Assembly: GCA_965197795.1 (NCBI GenBank)
Contig: OZ240228.1
Location: 1,922,001 to 1,986,000 of the forward strand
Reading direction: 5' to 3'
DNA: 64,000 nucleotides
Source: WHTK01 sp965197795
GTDB lineage: Bacteria; Chloroflexota; Dehalococcoidia; DSTF01; WHTK01
The position numbers were made by a program, and so were the translations under genes. Position 1 is the stretch's first letter. Every line of letters starts with the position of its first letter. The notes below the pieces were generated by a model, which saw only the letters and a program-made list of their open reading frames with translations, did not search any database and had not been told where the DNA came from. Positions 6,404-14,711 of this stretch are shown piece after piece.

Positions 6404-8884
6404 ATGGCAGACCGATTCGACAAGTTCACTGAGAGAGCTCGCCGCGTTCTGACTCTTGCCCAAGAAGAAGCTCAGCGGTTCAACCACAACTACATTGGCA
6501 CTGAGCACCTGCTCCTTGGCTTGGTGCGGGAAGGCGACGGTGTCGCCGCCAAGGTACTCAACAACCTCGGCGTTGAGCTGAGCAAGGTTCGCTCCGCGGT
6601 CGAATTCATCATCGGCCGGGGCGAGAAGTCGCCCAGCGGCGAGATCGGGCTGACGCCACGCGCCAAGAAGGTGATCGAGCTTGCCGTTGAGGAAGCGCGT
6701 CGCCTGAACCACAGCTACATCGGTACTGAGCACCTGCTGCTAGGCCTCGTGCGCGAGGGCGAAGGCATCGCCTTCGGCGTCCTCGAGTCGCTGGGCGTCA
6801 GCCTGGAGCGCGTGCGCAGCGAGACGGCGCGCATCCTCTCCCAGAGTACGCCTCAGAGCGCCGGATCGGGTGGGCGCACCAGCACTCGCACACCGACCGT
6901 CGACCAGCTGGGCATCGACCTGACGGCCGCCTCGCGCGCCGGCAAGCTCGACCCGGTGATCGGCCGCAGCCGCGAGATCGAGCGTCTGATCCAGATCCTT
7001 TCGCGCCGCACCAAGAACAACCCGATCCTGATCGGCGAACCAGGCGTCGGCAAGACGGCCATCGTCGAGGGACTGGCGCACCGCATCGTCGATGGTGACG
7101 TGCCGGAAACGCTGACGGGCAAGCGCCTGCTAACGTTGGACATCGGTTCGCTTGTGGCGGGCACGAAGTACCGCGGTGAGTTCGAAGAGCGCCTCAAGAA
7201 GGTTATCGAGGAGATCAAGAGTTCCGGCAACTGCGTGCTGTTCATCGATGAGATGCACATGCTCGTGGGCGCCGGCGCCGCGGAAGGCGCTGTCGACGCC
7301 GCCAACATCCTCAAGCCGTCGTTGGCAAGAGGTGAGCTCCAGTGCGTCGGCGCGACCACCCTGGACGACTACCGCAAGCACATCGAGCGCGATTCAGCCC
7401 TTGAGCGTCGGCTTCAGCCGATCATGGTTGAGGAACCGTCCGTCGAGGAAACCATCGACATCCTCAGGGGCGTCCGTGAGCGTTACGAAGAGCACCACAA
7501 GCTGAAAATCTCGGACGACGCGCTCAAGGCCGCGGCCGAGCTGGCCGCGCGCTACGTCTCGGACCGCTTCCTACCCGACAAGGCAATCGACCTGGTCGAC
7601 GAAGCTGCCTCTCACGTCCGCATCCGCAAGTCGGCGACGCCGCCCTCCATGCAGGAGGCGCTGCGCGGTCTCGAGAGCCTGCGCAAAGAGAAGGATCAGG
7701 CAATCGGCACGCAGCAGTACGAGTTTGCCGCGGAGCTTCGCGATCGCGAGCTGAAGCTTCAGGAGCGCATCGAGGGCATGGAGGGCGAGACGGCTGAAGA
7801 GGGCCTGGTGCCCGAGGCAATCGTCACGGAAGAAGACATCGCGGACATCGTTGCGATGTGGACCGGTATCCCGGTGCAGCGCATCGCGACTGAGGATGCG
7901 GAGCGCCTGATCCACATGGAAGAGGCGCTGCGGGTCAAGGTCGTCTCGCAGGACGAAGCGATTACCACCATAAGCAAGGCGGTCCGCCGCTCCCGCGCCG
8001 GGCTCAAGGACCCGAAGCGCCCGATCGGCGTCTTCCTCTTCCTCGGCCCCACCGGTGTCGGCAAGACCTATCTGCCGAAAATCCTGGCCGAGTTCATGTT
8101 CGGCAGCCAGGACTCGATGATCCGGCTCGACATGTCGGAGTTCATGGAGAAGCACAACGTCTCGAGGCTGGTCGGCGCCCCTCCCGGTTACATCGGCTAT
8201 GACGACGGCGGTCAGCTGACCGATACAGTGCGGCGCAAGGGCTACTGTCTCATCCTGCTGGACGAGATCGAGAAGGCTCACCCCGACGTGTTCAACATGC
8301 TGCTGCAGGTCTTCGACGACGGCAGCCTGACTGACGCCAAGGGCCGCAAGGTCGACTTCCGCAACACGATCATCATCATGACCTCGAACGTCGGCTCAGA
8401 CCTGATCCGGCGTGAGGGCGCCCTCGGCTTCTCAATTAACACCGAGGAGTCGAAGACGGAGGAGCAGCAGTACAAGCGCATGAAGGACAAGGTCATGGAG
8501 GAGCTCAAGCGAGTTTTCCGCCCCGAGTTCCTCAACCGCGTCGACGCTCAGATCGTGTTCCATTCGCTGGGCAGAGACCACATCCGCTCAATCGTCGACC
8601 TGGAGCTGGCCAACGTGGCGAAGAACCTGATGACCAAGGGCATCAGCCTGGAGATCACCGACCCTGTACGCGACTGGATCGGCGAAAAGGGCTACGACCC
8701 GGTGTTCGGCGCCCGTCCCCTCCGCCGCGTGATCATGACCGAGATCGAAGACCGCCTCAGCGAGGCGCTGCTGGAGGGCCGCTTCGGCCCGGCCGACACG
8801 GTCATCGTCGACTATGAAGCCGGCGAGATCGCGATCACGACGAAGGAAGCGGAAGCACCTGAGCTGGCCGAGACCAGCACTTAA
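6404..8884 (+). CDS. clpC: ATP-dependent Clp protease ATP-binding subunit ClpC
   Basis: 826 residues, the standard ClpC length. It unfolds proteins and threads them into ClpP. In order: two N-terminal Clp repeats (F-N-H-N-Y-I-G-T-E-H-L-L and L-N-H-S-Y-I-G-T-E-H-L-L), first AAA module with Walker A G-E-P-G-V-G-K-T (about residue 212) and Walker B, a UVR-type coiled middle segment (Y-E-F-A-A-E-L-R-D-R-E), second AAA module with G-P-T-G-V-G-K-T and the ClpP-contact region, and a C-terminal D2 small domain. After the second Walker A the usual E-L-A-K reads Y-L-P-K, a mild oddity. No mcsA/mcsB or ctsR gene is adjacent. Confidence 0.97.
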   Translation: MADRFDKFTERARRVLTLAQEEAQRFNHNYIGTEHLLLGLVREGDGVAAKVLNNLGVELSKVRSAVEFIIGRGEKSPSGEIGLTPRAKKVIELAVEEARRLNHSYIGTEHLLLGLVREGEGIAFGVLESLGVSLERVRSETARILSQSTPQSAGSGGRTSTRTPTVDQLGIDLTAASRAGKLDPVIGRSREIERLIQILSRRTKNNPILIGEPGVGKTAIVEGLAHRIVDGDVPETLTGKRLLTLDIGSLVAGTKYRGEFEERLKKVIEEIKSSGNCVLFIDEMHMLVGAGAAEGAVDAANILKPSLARGELQCVGATTLDDYRKHIERDSALERRLQPIMVEEPSVEETIDILRGVRERYEEHHKLKISDDALKAAAELAARYVSDRFLPDKAIDLVDEAASHVRIRKSATPPSMQEALRGLESLRKEKDQAIGTQQYEFAAELRDRELKLQERIEGMEGETAEEGLVPEAIVTEEDIADIVAMWTGIPVQRIATEDAERLIHMEEALRVKVVSQDEAITTISKAVRRSRAGLKDPKRPIGVFLFLGPTGVGKTYLPKILAEFMFGSQDSMIRLDMSEFMEKHNVSRLVGAPPGYIGYDDGGQLTDTVRRKGYCLILLDEIEKAHPDVFNMLLQVFDDGSLTDAKGRKVDFRNTIIIMTSNVGSDLIRREGALGFSINTEESKTEEQQYKRMKDKVMEELKRVFRPEFLNRVDAQIVFHSLGRDHIRSIVDLELANVAKNLMTKGISLEITDPVRDWIGEKGYDPVFGARPLRRVIMTEIEDRLSEALLEGRFGPADTVIVDYEAGEIAITTKEAEAPELAETST

Positions 8885-8904
8885 CACCGATAGCTACGAA
8901 CGCG

Positions 8905-8943
8905 TAAGAAGAGGCCCCGGGCAATGTCCGGGGCCTCTTCTTA
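8905..8943. terminator. Bidirectional intrinsic terminator between clpC and rodA
   Basis: A perfect 16-bp stem (TAAGAAGAGGCCCCGG with its complement) has a 7-base loop, with A-rich and T-rich flanks on the two sides. It can end clpC on the plus strand and the rodA operon on the minus strand. Confidence 0.9.
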
Positions 8944-9011
8944 CGTCTAGAGCGTCACACGAGCAGGATGAGCACGGGGCAGCGCCAGACAGCCGATGAG
9001 CCCTTGTCTCC

Positions 9012-10130
9012 CTACAAAGTGACCTGTCTATGGCGCATGATCACGCTTTGCAGCAGCCCAACGGCGATGAAGACGGTCACGAGTGAGCTGCCACCCTGGC
9101 TGATGAAGGGCAAAGGGATGCCCGTCACCGGGAACAGCCGGATGTTGACGCCGATGTTGATGAAGGTCTGCAGCAGGATGAAGATCACGATGCCCACGGC
9201 AATCATGCGCCCGAAAACGTCCTGCGAGATCGAGGCGGCGCGCAGGCCACGGAACAGCAGCAGGATGAACAGCCCGAAGAGCACCATGGCGCCGATGAAG
9301 CCCAACTCCTCACCCAACACGCTGAACACGTAATCGGTCGTCTGGGTGCGCAGGTAGTCGAGCTGCGTCTGGGAGCCCTCCGTGATGCCTTTGCCGAACC
9401 AGCCGCCGGAGCCGACGCTGATCTCGGCCTGCAGGATATTGAAGCCGCCGCCAAGGGCGTCGGACGCCGGGTCCAAAAAGAGGCTGATACGGTCTCGTTG
9501 ATACTGCGTGACGATGATGATCAGCGCGAAGGGCGCGATCGCGACGAGCATGCCTATCGTGGACAGCACGTGGCGCATGTCGGCGCCGGCCATGATCACC
9601 ATTCCGAGCCAGATGAAGAGGAAGATCGAGGCCGAGCCGAGGTCAGGCTCGGCGAAGACGAGCAGCGCCGGCACGGCCGCGATGACCAGTGAGGTCAGGA
9701 AGACGCTCAACTCATTGACGCGCTCAGAGTTGTCCGAGAGGTACTTGGCCAGCGCCAGGATCACGATCAGCTTGCCGATCTCCGAGGGTTGAACCCTGGT
9801 GCCGGCTACATCGATCCAGCGGCGGGAGCCGAACTCCTCGTCACCCACCAGCAATACGAAGACCAGGGCCGCCAGCAGCCCGAAGTAGAGGCCCACGGAT
9901 CCCTGCGCCAGGAACCGATAGTCGAGCCGCGAGACCACGAGGCAGGCGCAGATGCCGACCATGGCGAAGCCGAGTTGCCTGCCAGTCGGACCGCGCAGGA
10001 CATCGGCTATCTCTGAGCCGGTGTTGGCGAGCGTGCCGCTGTAGATCAGCAACAGACCGTACGCAGTCAGGGCCAGCGCCGTGACCAGCAGGACGTAGTC
10101 GAACGGGCGTGGGTCTCGCCAGGTGATCAC
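9012..10130 (-). CDS. rodA: Rod-shape SEDS glycosyltransferase RodA
   Basis: 372 residues with about ten membrane segments. RodA polymerises lipid II into glycan strands for side-wall growth together with the PBP2 encoded just upstream. Signatures include the start D-P-R-P-F-D-Y-V-L-L, Y-L-S-D-N near residue 130, the large extracellular loop Q-Y-Q-R-D-R-I-S-L-F-L-D-P and Q-A-E-I-S-V-G-S-G-G-W-F-G-K-G, and the C-terminal G-I-P-L-P-F-I-S-Q-G-G-S-S. The start is GTG at 10130, overlapping the mrdA stop (GTGA). Last gene of the mre operon. Confidence 0.95.
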   Translation of the reverse strand: MITWRDPRPFDYVLLVTALALTAYGLLLIYSGTLANTGSEIADVLRGPTGRQLGFAMVGICACLVVSRLDYRFLAQGSVGLYFGLLAALVFVLLVGDEEFGSRRWIDVAGTRVQPSEIGKLIVILALAKYLSDNSERVNELSVFLTSLVIAAVPALLVFAEPDLGSASIFLFIWLGMVIMAGADMRHVLSTIGMLVAIAPFALIIIVTQYQRDRISLFLDPASDALGGGFNILQAEISVGSGGWFGKGITEGSQTQLDYLRTQTTDYVFSVLGEELGFIGAMVLFGLFILLLFRGLRAASISQDVFGRMIAVGIVIFILLQTFINIGVNIRLFPVTGIPLPFISQGGSSLVTVFIAVGLLQSVIMRHRQVTL

Positions 10131-12079
10131 GGCGTGCCCCTCTGTGCGACGTTTAGCTGATTGAAGTAGTAGTCGATGATCTTGGACGCCACCGGCGCCG
10201 CTGTCAGGGAGCCGTTGCCGAGCTCCATGAACACGACGACGGCGATCTCCGGGTTGTCGAACGGGGCGAAGCCGGTGAACCAGCCGTGCTCCAGGAAGAC
10301 GTTGGGTTCAATCTCGGGGCCGAACTCCGCCGTTCCGGTCTTGCCTGCCACCACGACGTTGCTCACCGCCCCGGTGAACGCTGCGCCGTCGTCGACCGAC
10401 TGGCGCATCGCCTCGCGCATGATGTTGAGGTTGTGGGGGTCGATGTTGAGGTTTCGTTTGACCGTCTGGCGGTTCAGCGGTACGAGCTCTCCGCTGGCGT
10501 CGCTGAGCTCCTTGACGACGTGCGGGATGAGCACGTCGCCGCCATTGCCGATAGCGGCCGTGACCAGCAGCATCTGCAGCGGAGTAGTCGCCAGGTAGCC
10601 CTGGCCGATACCGAAGTTGTACGTATCGCCGAGCAGCCAGCCCTCGCCGAAGGTATCTTCCTTCCAGGCGCCGTCCGGTACGAGGCCCGCCGCCTCGCCG
10701 GGTAGGTCGATTCCGGTTGACTCACCGAGTCCGAACCGTCGCGCCCAGCCGGCCAGTCGTTCCTCGCCCAGGCCCTGGAAGGCAAGCTCGCCATCCTCGA
10801 TGAAGCCGCCGGAGAGGTAGTAGAAGTAGACGTCCGAGGACATCGCGAGACCGCGGTAGAAGTTCATCGTGCCGAGGTCGGACCGCCAGTCACGGAAACG
10901 ATCGAATTCGCCGGGGATGAATTCGTTCTCGACGTCGAGGTAGCCGGGGCTGAAGATCTCGGTGCCGGCGTTCGCAACGCCTTCCTGCAACGCGGCAAGG
11001 CCGGTGACCTGCTTGAACGTGCTTCCGGGCGCGTACATTTCGCCGATGGCGTGATTCAGCATGGGTTTGGCAGGATTATCGATTAGCGCTTGAAGCGCCG
11101 CTTCGTCGACCTCGCCGCTGAAGATATTGCTGTCGTAGTTAGGCAGGGACACCATCGCCAGGAGCTCACCCGTGTTGACGTCGATTACCATCGCCACGGC
11201 TTTGTTTGACTCGCCCATGCCCTCCAGCAGCAATTGCTCGACCTGCCGCTGCAGCTCGATGTCTATTGAAAGGACCACGTTCAGTCCGGCTTGAGCCGGC
11301 GTTTCCTGCAGCACCTGAATCTCGCGGCCGGAGGCGTCCGCCTCAACGAAACGGGTGCCGGCGCTGCCTCGCAGAATCGATTCGTAGGCATATTCGACGC
11401 CCGCCTTGCCGATACGGTCATCGAACTGGTAGCCGGCGGTCTCGAGAAGCGTGAACTCCTCAGCGTCGACGGGTCCAACGAATCCGAGGATGTGCGACAG
11501 CAGCACGCTCTCACGATACTCCCGTACGGGCTCCACAACGACGCGTACGCCGGGTAGAACCGCCAGCTGCTCGCGTAACGCGAAAGCGGTCGCGTTGCTC
11601 AGGCTGTCCTTGATCACGATGGGCGTAAACGGATCGTTGGATTCGCTGCGCTCCAGGATCGTAGCTTCGATCTCGCTCGCGGGGATGCCTGTTAAGTTCT
11701 GCAAGGCGATCGTTATGTCGATACAGCGGTCTCGGCAGGCGTTCACGACGCCGGAGGTGTCGATATCGGGGATATCGGCAGCCACGACGGCCGCGGCAAA
11801 CGCAGCGCGGTTCTGTACCAGAGGCTGTCCGTTGCTGTCGTAGATCAGTCCGCGCGTCGGCAGGATCGCCTCCTGACGCAGGCGGTTGGTCTCGGCTCTG
11901 GCCTGGTACTTGTCGCCGTTGACCAGCTGCAGGCGCGCCATCTGGATCGTCAGGATGCCGAATAGCAGGATGACCAGCAGACCGAAGGAAAAGATCTTCG
12001 CCCGTACGCCCCGCCGTTCGTCGCCTTCCGGCGACATCGGATCGGAGCTCCACGGCCTGCGGCCGGTCTGGAAGCCCAT
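10127..12079 (-). CDS. mrdA: Penicillin-binding protein 2 (elongasome transpeptidase)
   Basis: About 650 residues from ATG at 12079, which overlaps the mreD stop (ATGA); upstream codons in the same frame overlap mreD coding and are not used. One N-terminal membrane anchor (G-L-L-V-I-L-L-F-G-I-L near residue 35) precedes a PBP dimerisation domain and a transpeptidase domain. Motifs: S-T-F-K (nucleophile Ser, in A-P-G-S-T-F-K-Q), S-S-D and K-T-G-T-A-E. It cross-links new peptidoglycan during elongation with RodA. Confidence 0.95.
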   Translation of the reverse strand: MGFQTGRRPWSSDPMSPEGDERRGVRAKIFSFGLLVILLFGILTIQMARLQLVNGDKYQARAETNRLRQEAILPTRGLIYDSNGQPLVQNRAAFAAAVVAADIPDIDTSGVVNACRDRCIDITIALQNLTGIPASEIEATILERSESNDPFTPIVIKDSLSNATAFALREQLAVLPGVRVVVEPVREYRESVLLSHILGFVGPVDAEEFTLLETAGYQFDDRIGKAGVEYAYESILRGSAGTRFVEADASGREIQVLQETPAQAGLNVVLSIDIELQRQVEQLLLEGMGESNKAVAMVIDVNTGELLAMVSLPNYDSNIFSGEVDEAALQALIDNPAKPMLNHAIGEMYAPGSTFKQVTGLAALQEGVANAGTEIFSPGYLDVENEFIPGEFDRFRDWRSDLGTMNFYRGLAMSSDVYFYYLSGGFIEDGELAFQGLGEERLAGWARRFGLGESTGIDLPGEAAGLVPDGAWKEDTFGEGWLLGDTYNFGIGQGYLATTPLQMLLVTAAIGNGGDVLIPHVVKELSDASGELVPLNRQTVKRNLNIDPHNLNIMREAMRQSVDDGAAFTGAVSNVVVAGKTGTAEFGPEIEPNVFLEHGWFTGFAPFDNPEIAVVVFMELGNGSLTAAPVASKIIDYYFNQLNVAQRGTP

Positions 12080-12576
12080 CAGACGTACACCGTGCGGCGC
12101 TGCTCGGAGCTGGCCAGCGTCAGGAGCCAATACAGCGGCGGCAACAGCATCACGTTGAGGAAGACCGTCGGAACGATGATCCGGACTGCGGCGGCGCCCC
12201 ATTCGCCCGCCTGGCCCAGCAGTGTGAAAACGCCGAGATGGACGAAGTTGTAGAAGAACGACATCAAGATCGTGAAGCCGATCGCCGCCAGGAGCCCGCC
12301 CTCACGGAGCTGTGAACCGCGCAGATCCTGCAGCAACGCCAGCGGCGCCAGTCCGATCAGCGCTGTGCCGGCGGGCGCTCCGTCGACGAAGCCCAGCAAC
12401 ACGCCGCCGATTGGCGCCAGGATTAACGCCTCACTGGCGCCGCGCACGCTCAGCCATGCGATGAGCAGTACCAGCATCAAGTTGGGCTGCAGGCCGTAGA
12501 CGCGGAACATCGGCAGCACGGACACTTCGATCAGAGCCACGAGCACGAGCAGTGGGAGTCCAAGCCAGTAGCTCAA
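12079..12576 (-). CDS. mreD: Rod shape-determining protein MreD
   Basis: 165 residues, mostly membrane-embedded (about five segments), ending at TGA that overlaps the mrdA start. MreD links MreC to the other elongasome parts. The sequence is typical: short cytosolic start, L-Q-P-N-L-M-L-V-L-L-I-A-W near residue 30 and G-F-V-D-G-A-P-A-G around residue 62. Its start overlaps the mreC stop by four bases. Confidence 0.88.
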   Translation of the reverse strand: MSYWLGLPLLVLVALIEVSVLPMFRVYGLQPNLMLVLLIAWLSVRGASEALILAPIGGVLLGFVDGAPAGTALIGLAPLALLQDLRGSQLREGGLLAAIGFTILMSFFYNFVHLGVFTLLGQAGEWGAAAVRIIVPTVFLNVMLLPPLYWLLTLASSEQRRTVYV

Positions 12577-13422
12577 GGCGGCGAGACCTCCGCGGGCTCG
12601 AAGCTGGTCATCACGAGTACGGTCTCGAGGCGCGAAAGGCTGGCCAGCGGCTCGACCGTGACGCTGCGAAACAGCTCCTGACGGTTAGCACTGACTCCCG
12701 TCACTTTGCCGATGACGAGGTCCTTTGGGTACGTACCGTTGAGGCCAGACGTGAAGACGGTGTCGCCTTCATTCACCGTGGCGTTCTGGGCCACGAAGTC
12801 CATGCTGAGCTGCCGGCTATAGGAGCCAGCGACGATTCCTTCGTCCCTGGATTCGAGAAGCAGCGCGGACACGGCGCTGTCGACGTCTGTGACCAGCGTG
12901 ACCCAGGCGTGGCCATCCTCCACCTGCGAGACAGTACCCACGAGCGTGGTGCCCTGCGTTATGACCGGCATGCCCTTCTTGACCCCGTCTTCACGTCCCA
13001 CGTCGATGGCGACGCGACGTCTCAGGTTGCTGGGGTCGCGCGCGATGACGCTGGCCGTGGCGAAGGTCTGGCCCTGCAGCGCGTTGCGCGTTTCGAGCAA
13101 CCGCTCGAGTTCCTCCTGACGTGAAGCTTCCTCCCGCAGGCGGGCGATCTCGGCTTCCAGCCGCTCGTTCTCGGCGCGAAGCGTGTCGTTTCCACGCGTC
13201 AGGTCACGGACGTCGCCGTAGTTCGCCACGATGTCCGCGATTGGTTCCGCGGCGGAGCGAAGCAGCTTCTCCACGGGCGAAAACAGGGTGTAGGAGGCGT
13301 CTTCGATGGGTCTCAGCAATCCGATTCCCGACAGTGCCAGGAGGACGAGTCCCGCTCCCGTTACGCTGGCGAACCAGACCGCACTCCTAGCAGTCAGGAG
13401 CAGCTCCCTCCCGCCGCCTCAT
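12573..13422 (-). CDS. mreC: Rod shape-determining protein MreC, with a probable one-base frameshift near its start
   Basis: The intact frame from TTG at 13319 encodes 248 residues: coiled coil (about residues 40-75) and the two-lobed MreC periplasmic domain. That start would lack the membrane anchor every MreC needs. The same frame stays open upstream to 13418 and encodes an excellent TM helix (W-F-A-S-V-T-G-A-G-L-V-L-L-A-L) but contains no ATG, GTG or TTG there. An ATG at 13422 begins M-R-R-R-E in another frame; deleting one G of the GGGAGGGAG run joins it as M-R-R-R-E-E-L-L-L-T-A-R-S. So the gene carries a one-base insertion, a sequencing error there, or starts at a rare CTG (13397). Confidence 0.85.
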
Positions 13423-13446
13423 GAGTGGGCAGCGCCGTGAGTTTTA

Positions 13447-14511
13447 TTAACGCGGCGGCTTTCGTGTGGCCAGTGAAGACTGCACCTTTGAGAGCATTTG
13501 CGTCTCCTCCAGCGCCTCGCCGCAGCCCCGAACCACGCTGGTCAGCGGATCTTCCGCCACGTAGACCGGGAACTTGGTGTCCTGCTGCAGTCGCCGATCG
13601 AGCCCGCGCAGTAGCGCGCCGCCGCCGGTAAGGCAGATACCCTTGAAAATGAGGTCGGCGACCAGCTCAGGCGGAGTCACTTCAATGGCGAGCCGCACCG
13701 ACTCGACGATCTGATTCACCGGCCCCGATAGCGCGTCACGAATCTCGACAGTGCTAACCTCGACGACCTTGGGCAGGCCCGTCGCGAGATCGCGGCCGCG
13801 AATTTCCACCGTTTCCTCTTCGTTCAATGGGTAGGCAGAACCGTGCGAAATCTTTATTTCCTCAGCGCTGCGCTCACCGATGACCATGTTGTGCACCTGG
13901 CGGGCGTAGCCGATGATCTCCTGGTCCATTTCGTCGCCCGCGGTGCGGATCGAATGGCTCTCGACGATGCCGCCGAGCGAGATGACGGCAACCTCGGTGG
14001 TGCCACCACCGATGTCGACGACCATGCAACCGGACGGGTCCATGATCGGCAAGCCGGAACCGATGGCAGCCGCCATTGGTTCCTCGATCAGGTAGGCCTC
14101 ACGCGCGCCGGCATTCAAGGCCGCGTCGTGTACGGCGCGCTTCTCTACCTCCGTAACCCCGCTCGGGATACCGATCACGACGCGCGGGCGCGGTATACCG
14201 AAGCCGTAACGCTCATGCACAGCACGAATGAAATAGTGCAGCATGCGTTCCGTGACGTGGAAGTCAGAGATCACGCCGTCTTTCAGGGGCCGGACAGCGA
14301 TGATATTGGCCGGCGTGCGCCCCACCATGCGCTTGGCTTCCGCGCCAATGGCGAGCACTTTCTTACTGATGCGGTCGATCGCGACAACGCTGGGCTCATC
14401 AATCACGATGCCGCGCCCCTTGACCATGACAAGCGTATTCGCCGTACCCAGGTCAATGCCCACGTCGTGAGAGAAGAGCCCCAAAAACGAGCTTATGGGA
14501 TTGAAGGCCAT
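13447..14511 (-). CDS. mreB: Rod shape-determining actin MreB
   Basis: 354 residues. Actin-fold ATPase that forms membrane-bound filaments guiding wall synthesis. Seen: phosphate-1 motif D-V-G-I-D-L-G-T-A-N-T near residue 16, connect and phosphate-2 region M-V-V-D-I-G-G-G-T-T-E, adenosine motif L-T-G-G-G-A-L-L-R-G, and the A-I-G-S-G-L core. First gene of the minus-strand operon mreB-mreC-mreD-mrdA-rodA, about 42 bases behind a near-consensus promoter; AAGGA precedes the ATG. Confidence 0.97.
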   Translation of the reverse strand: MAFNPISSFLGLFSHDVGIDLGTANTLVMVKGRGIVIDEPSVVAIDRISKKVLAIGAEAKRMVGRTPANIIAVRPLKDGVISDFHVTERMLHYFIRAVHERYGFGIPRPRVVIGIPSGVTEVEKRAVHDAALNAGAREAYLIEEPMAAAIGSGLPIMDPSGCMVVDIGGGTTEVAVISLGGIVESHSIRTAGDEMDQEIIGYARQVHNMVIGERSAEEIKISHGSAYPLNEEETVEIRGRDLATGLPKVVEVSTVEIRDALSGPVNQIVESVRLAIEVTPPELVADLIFKGICLTGGGALLRGLDRRLQQDTKFPVYVAEDPLTSVVRGCGEALEETQMLSKVQSSLATRKPPR

Positions 14512-14559
14512 GCAGTCCTTGCCTTCAGATCAGAAGGAATCCACCCCAATTCGTGTTGG

Positions 14560-14588
14560 AGTATAACCGACATAATATGGAGCGTCAA
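14560..14588 (-). promoter_or_regulatory. Near-consensus promoter of the mre operon
   Basis: On the minus strand TTGACG (14588-14583) and TATACT (14565-14560) have an exact 17-base spacer. Predicted start about 14553, giving a leader of some 42 bases to mreB. Confidence 0.8.
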
Positions 14589-14711
14589 AGCTGTAATGCG
14601 ATTGCAAATCCCTATCATTCCGAAGCACAAATCCCGTTCAATCTCGCTGTCTCAGAGGATTCGAGAGCGACAAGGAGTCTAATGCCTCCTTCAGGCGAAT
14701 CTGAACGTAAT

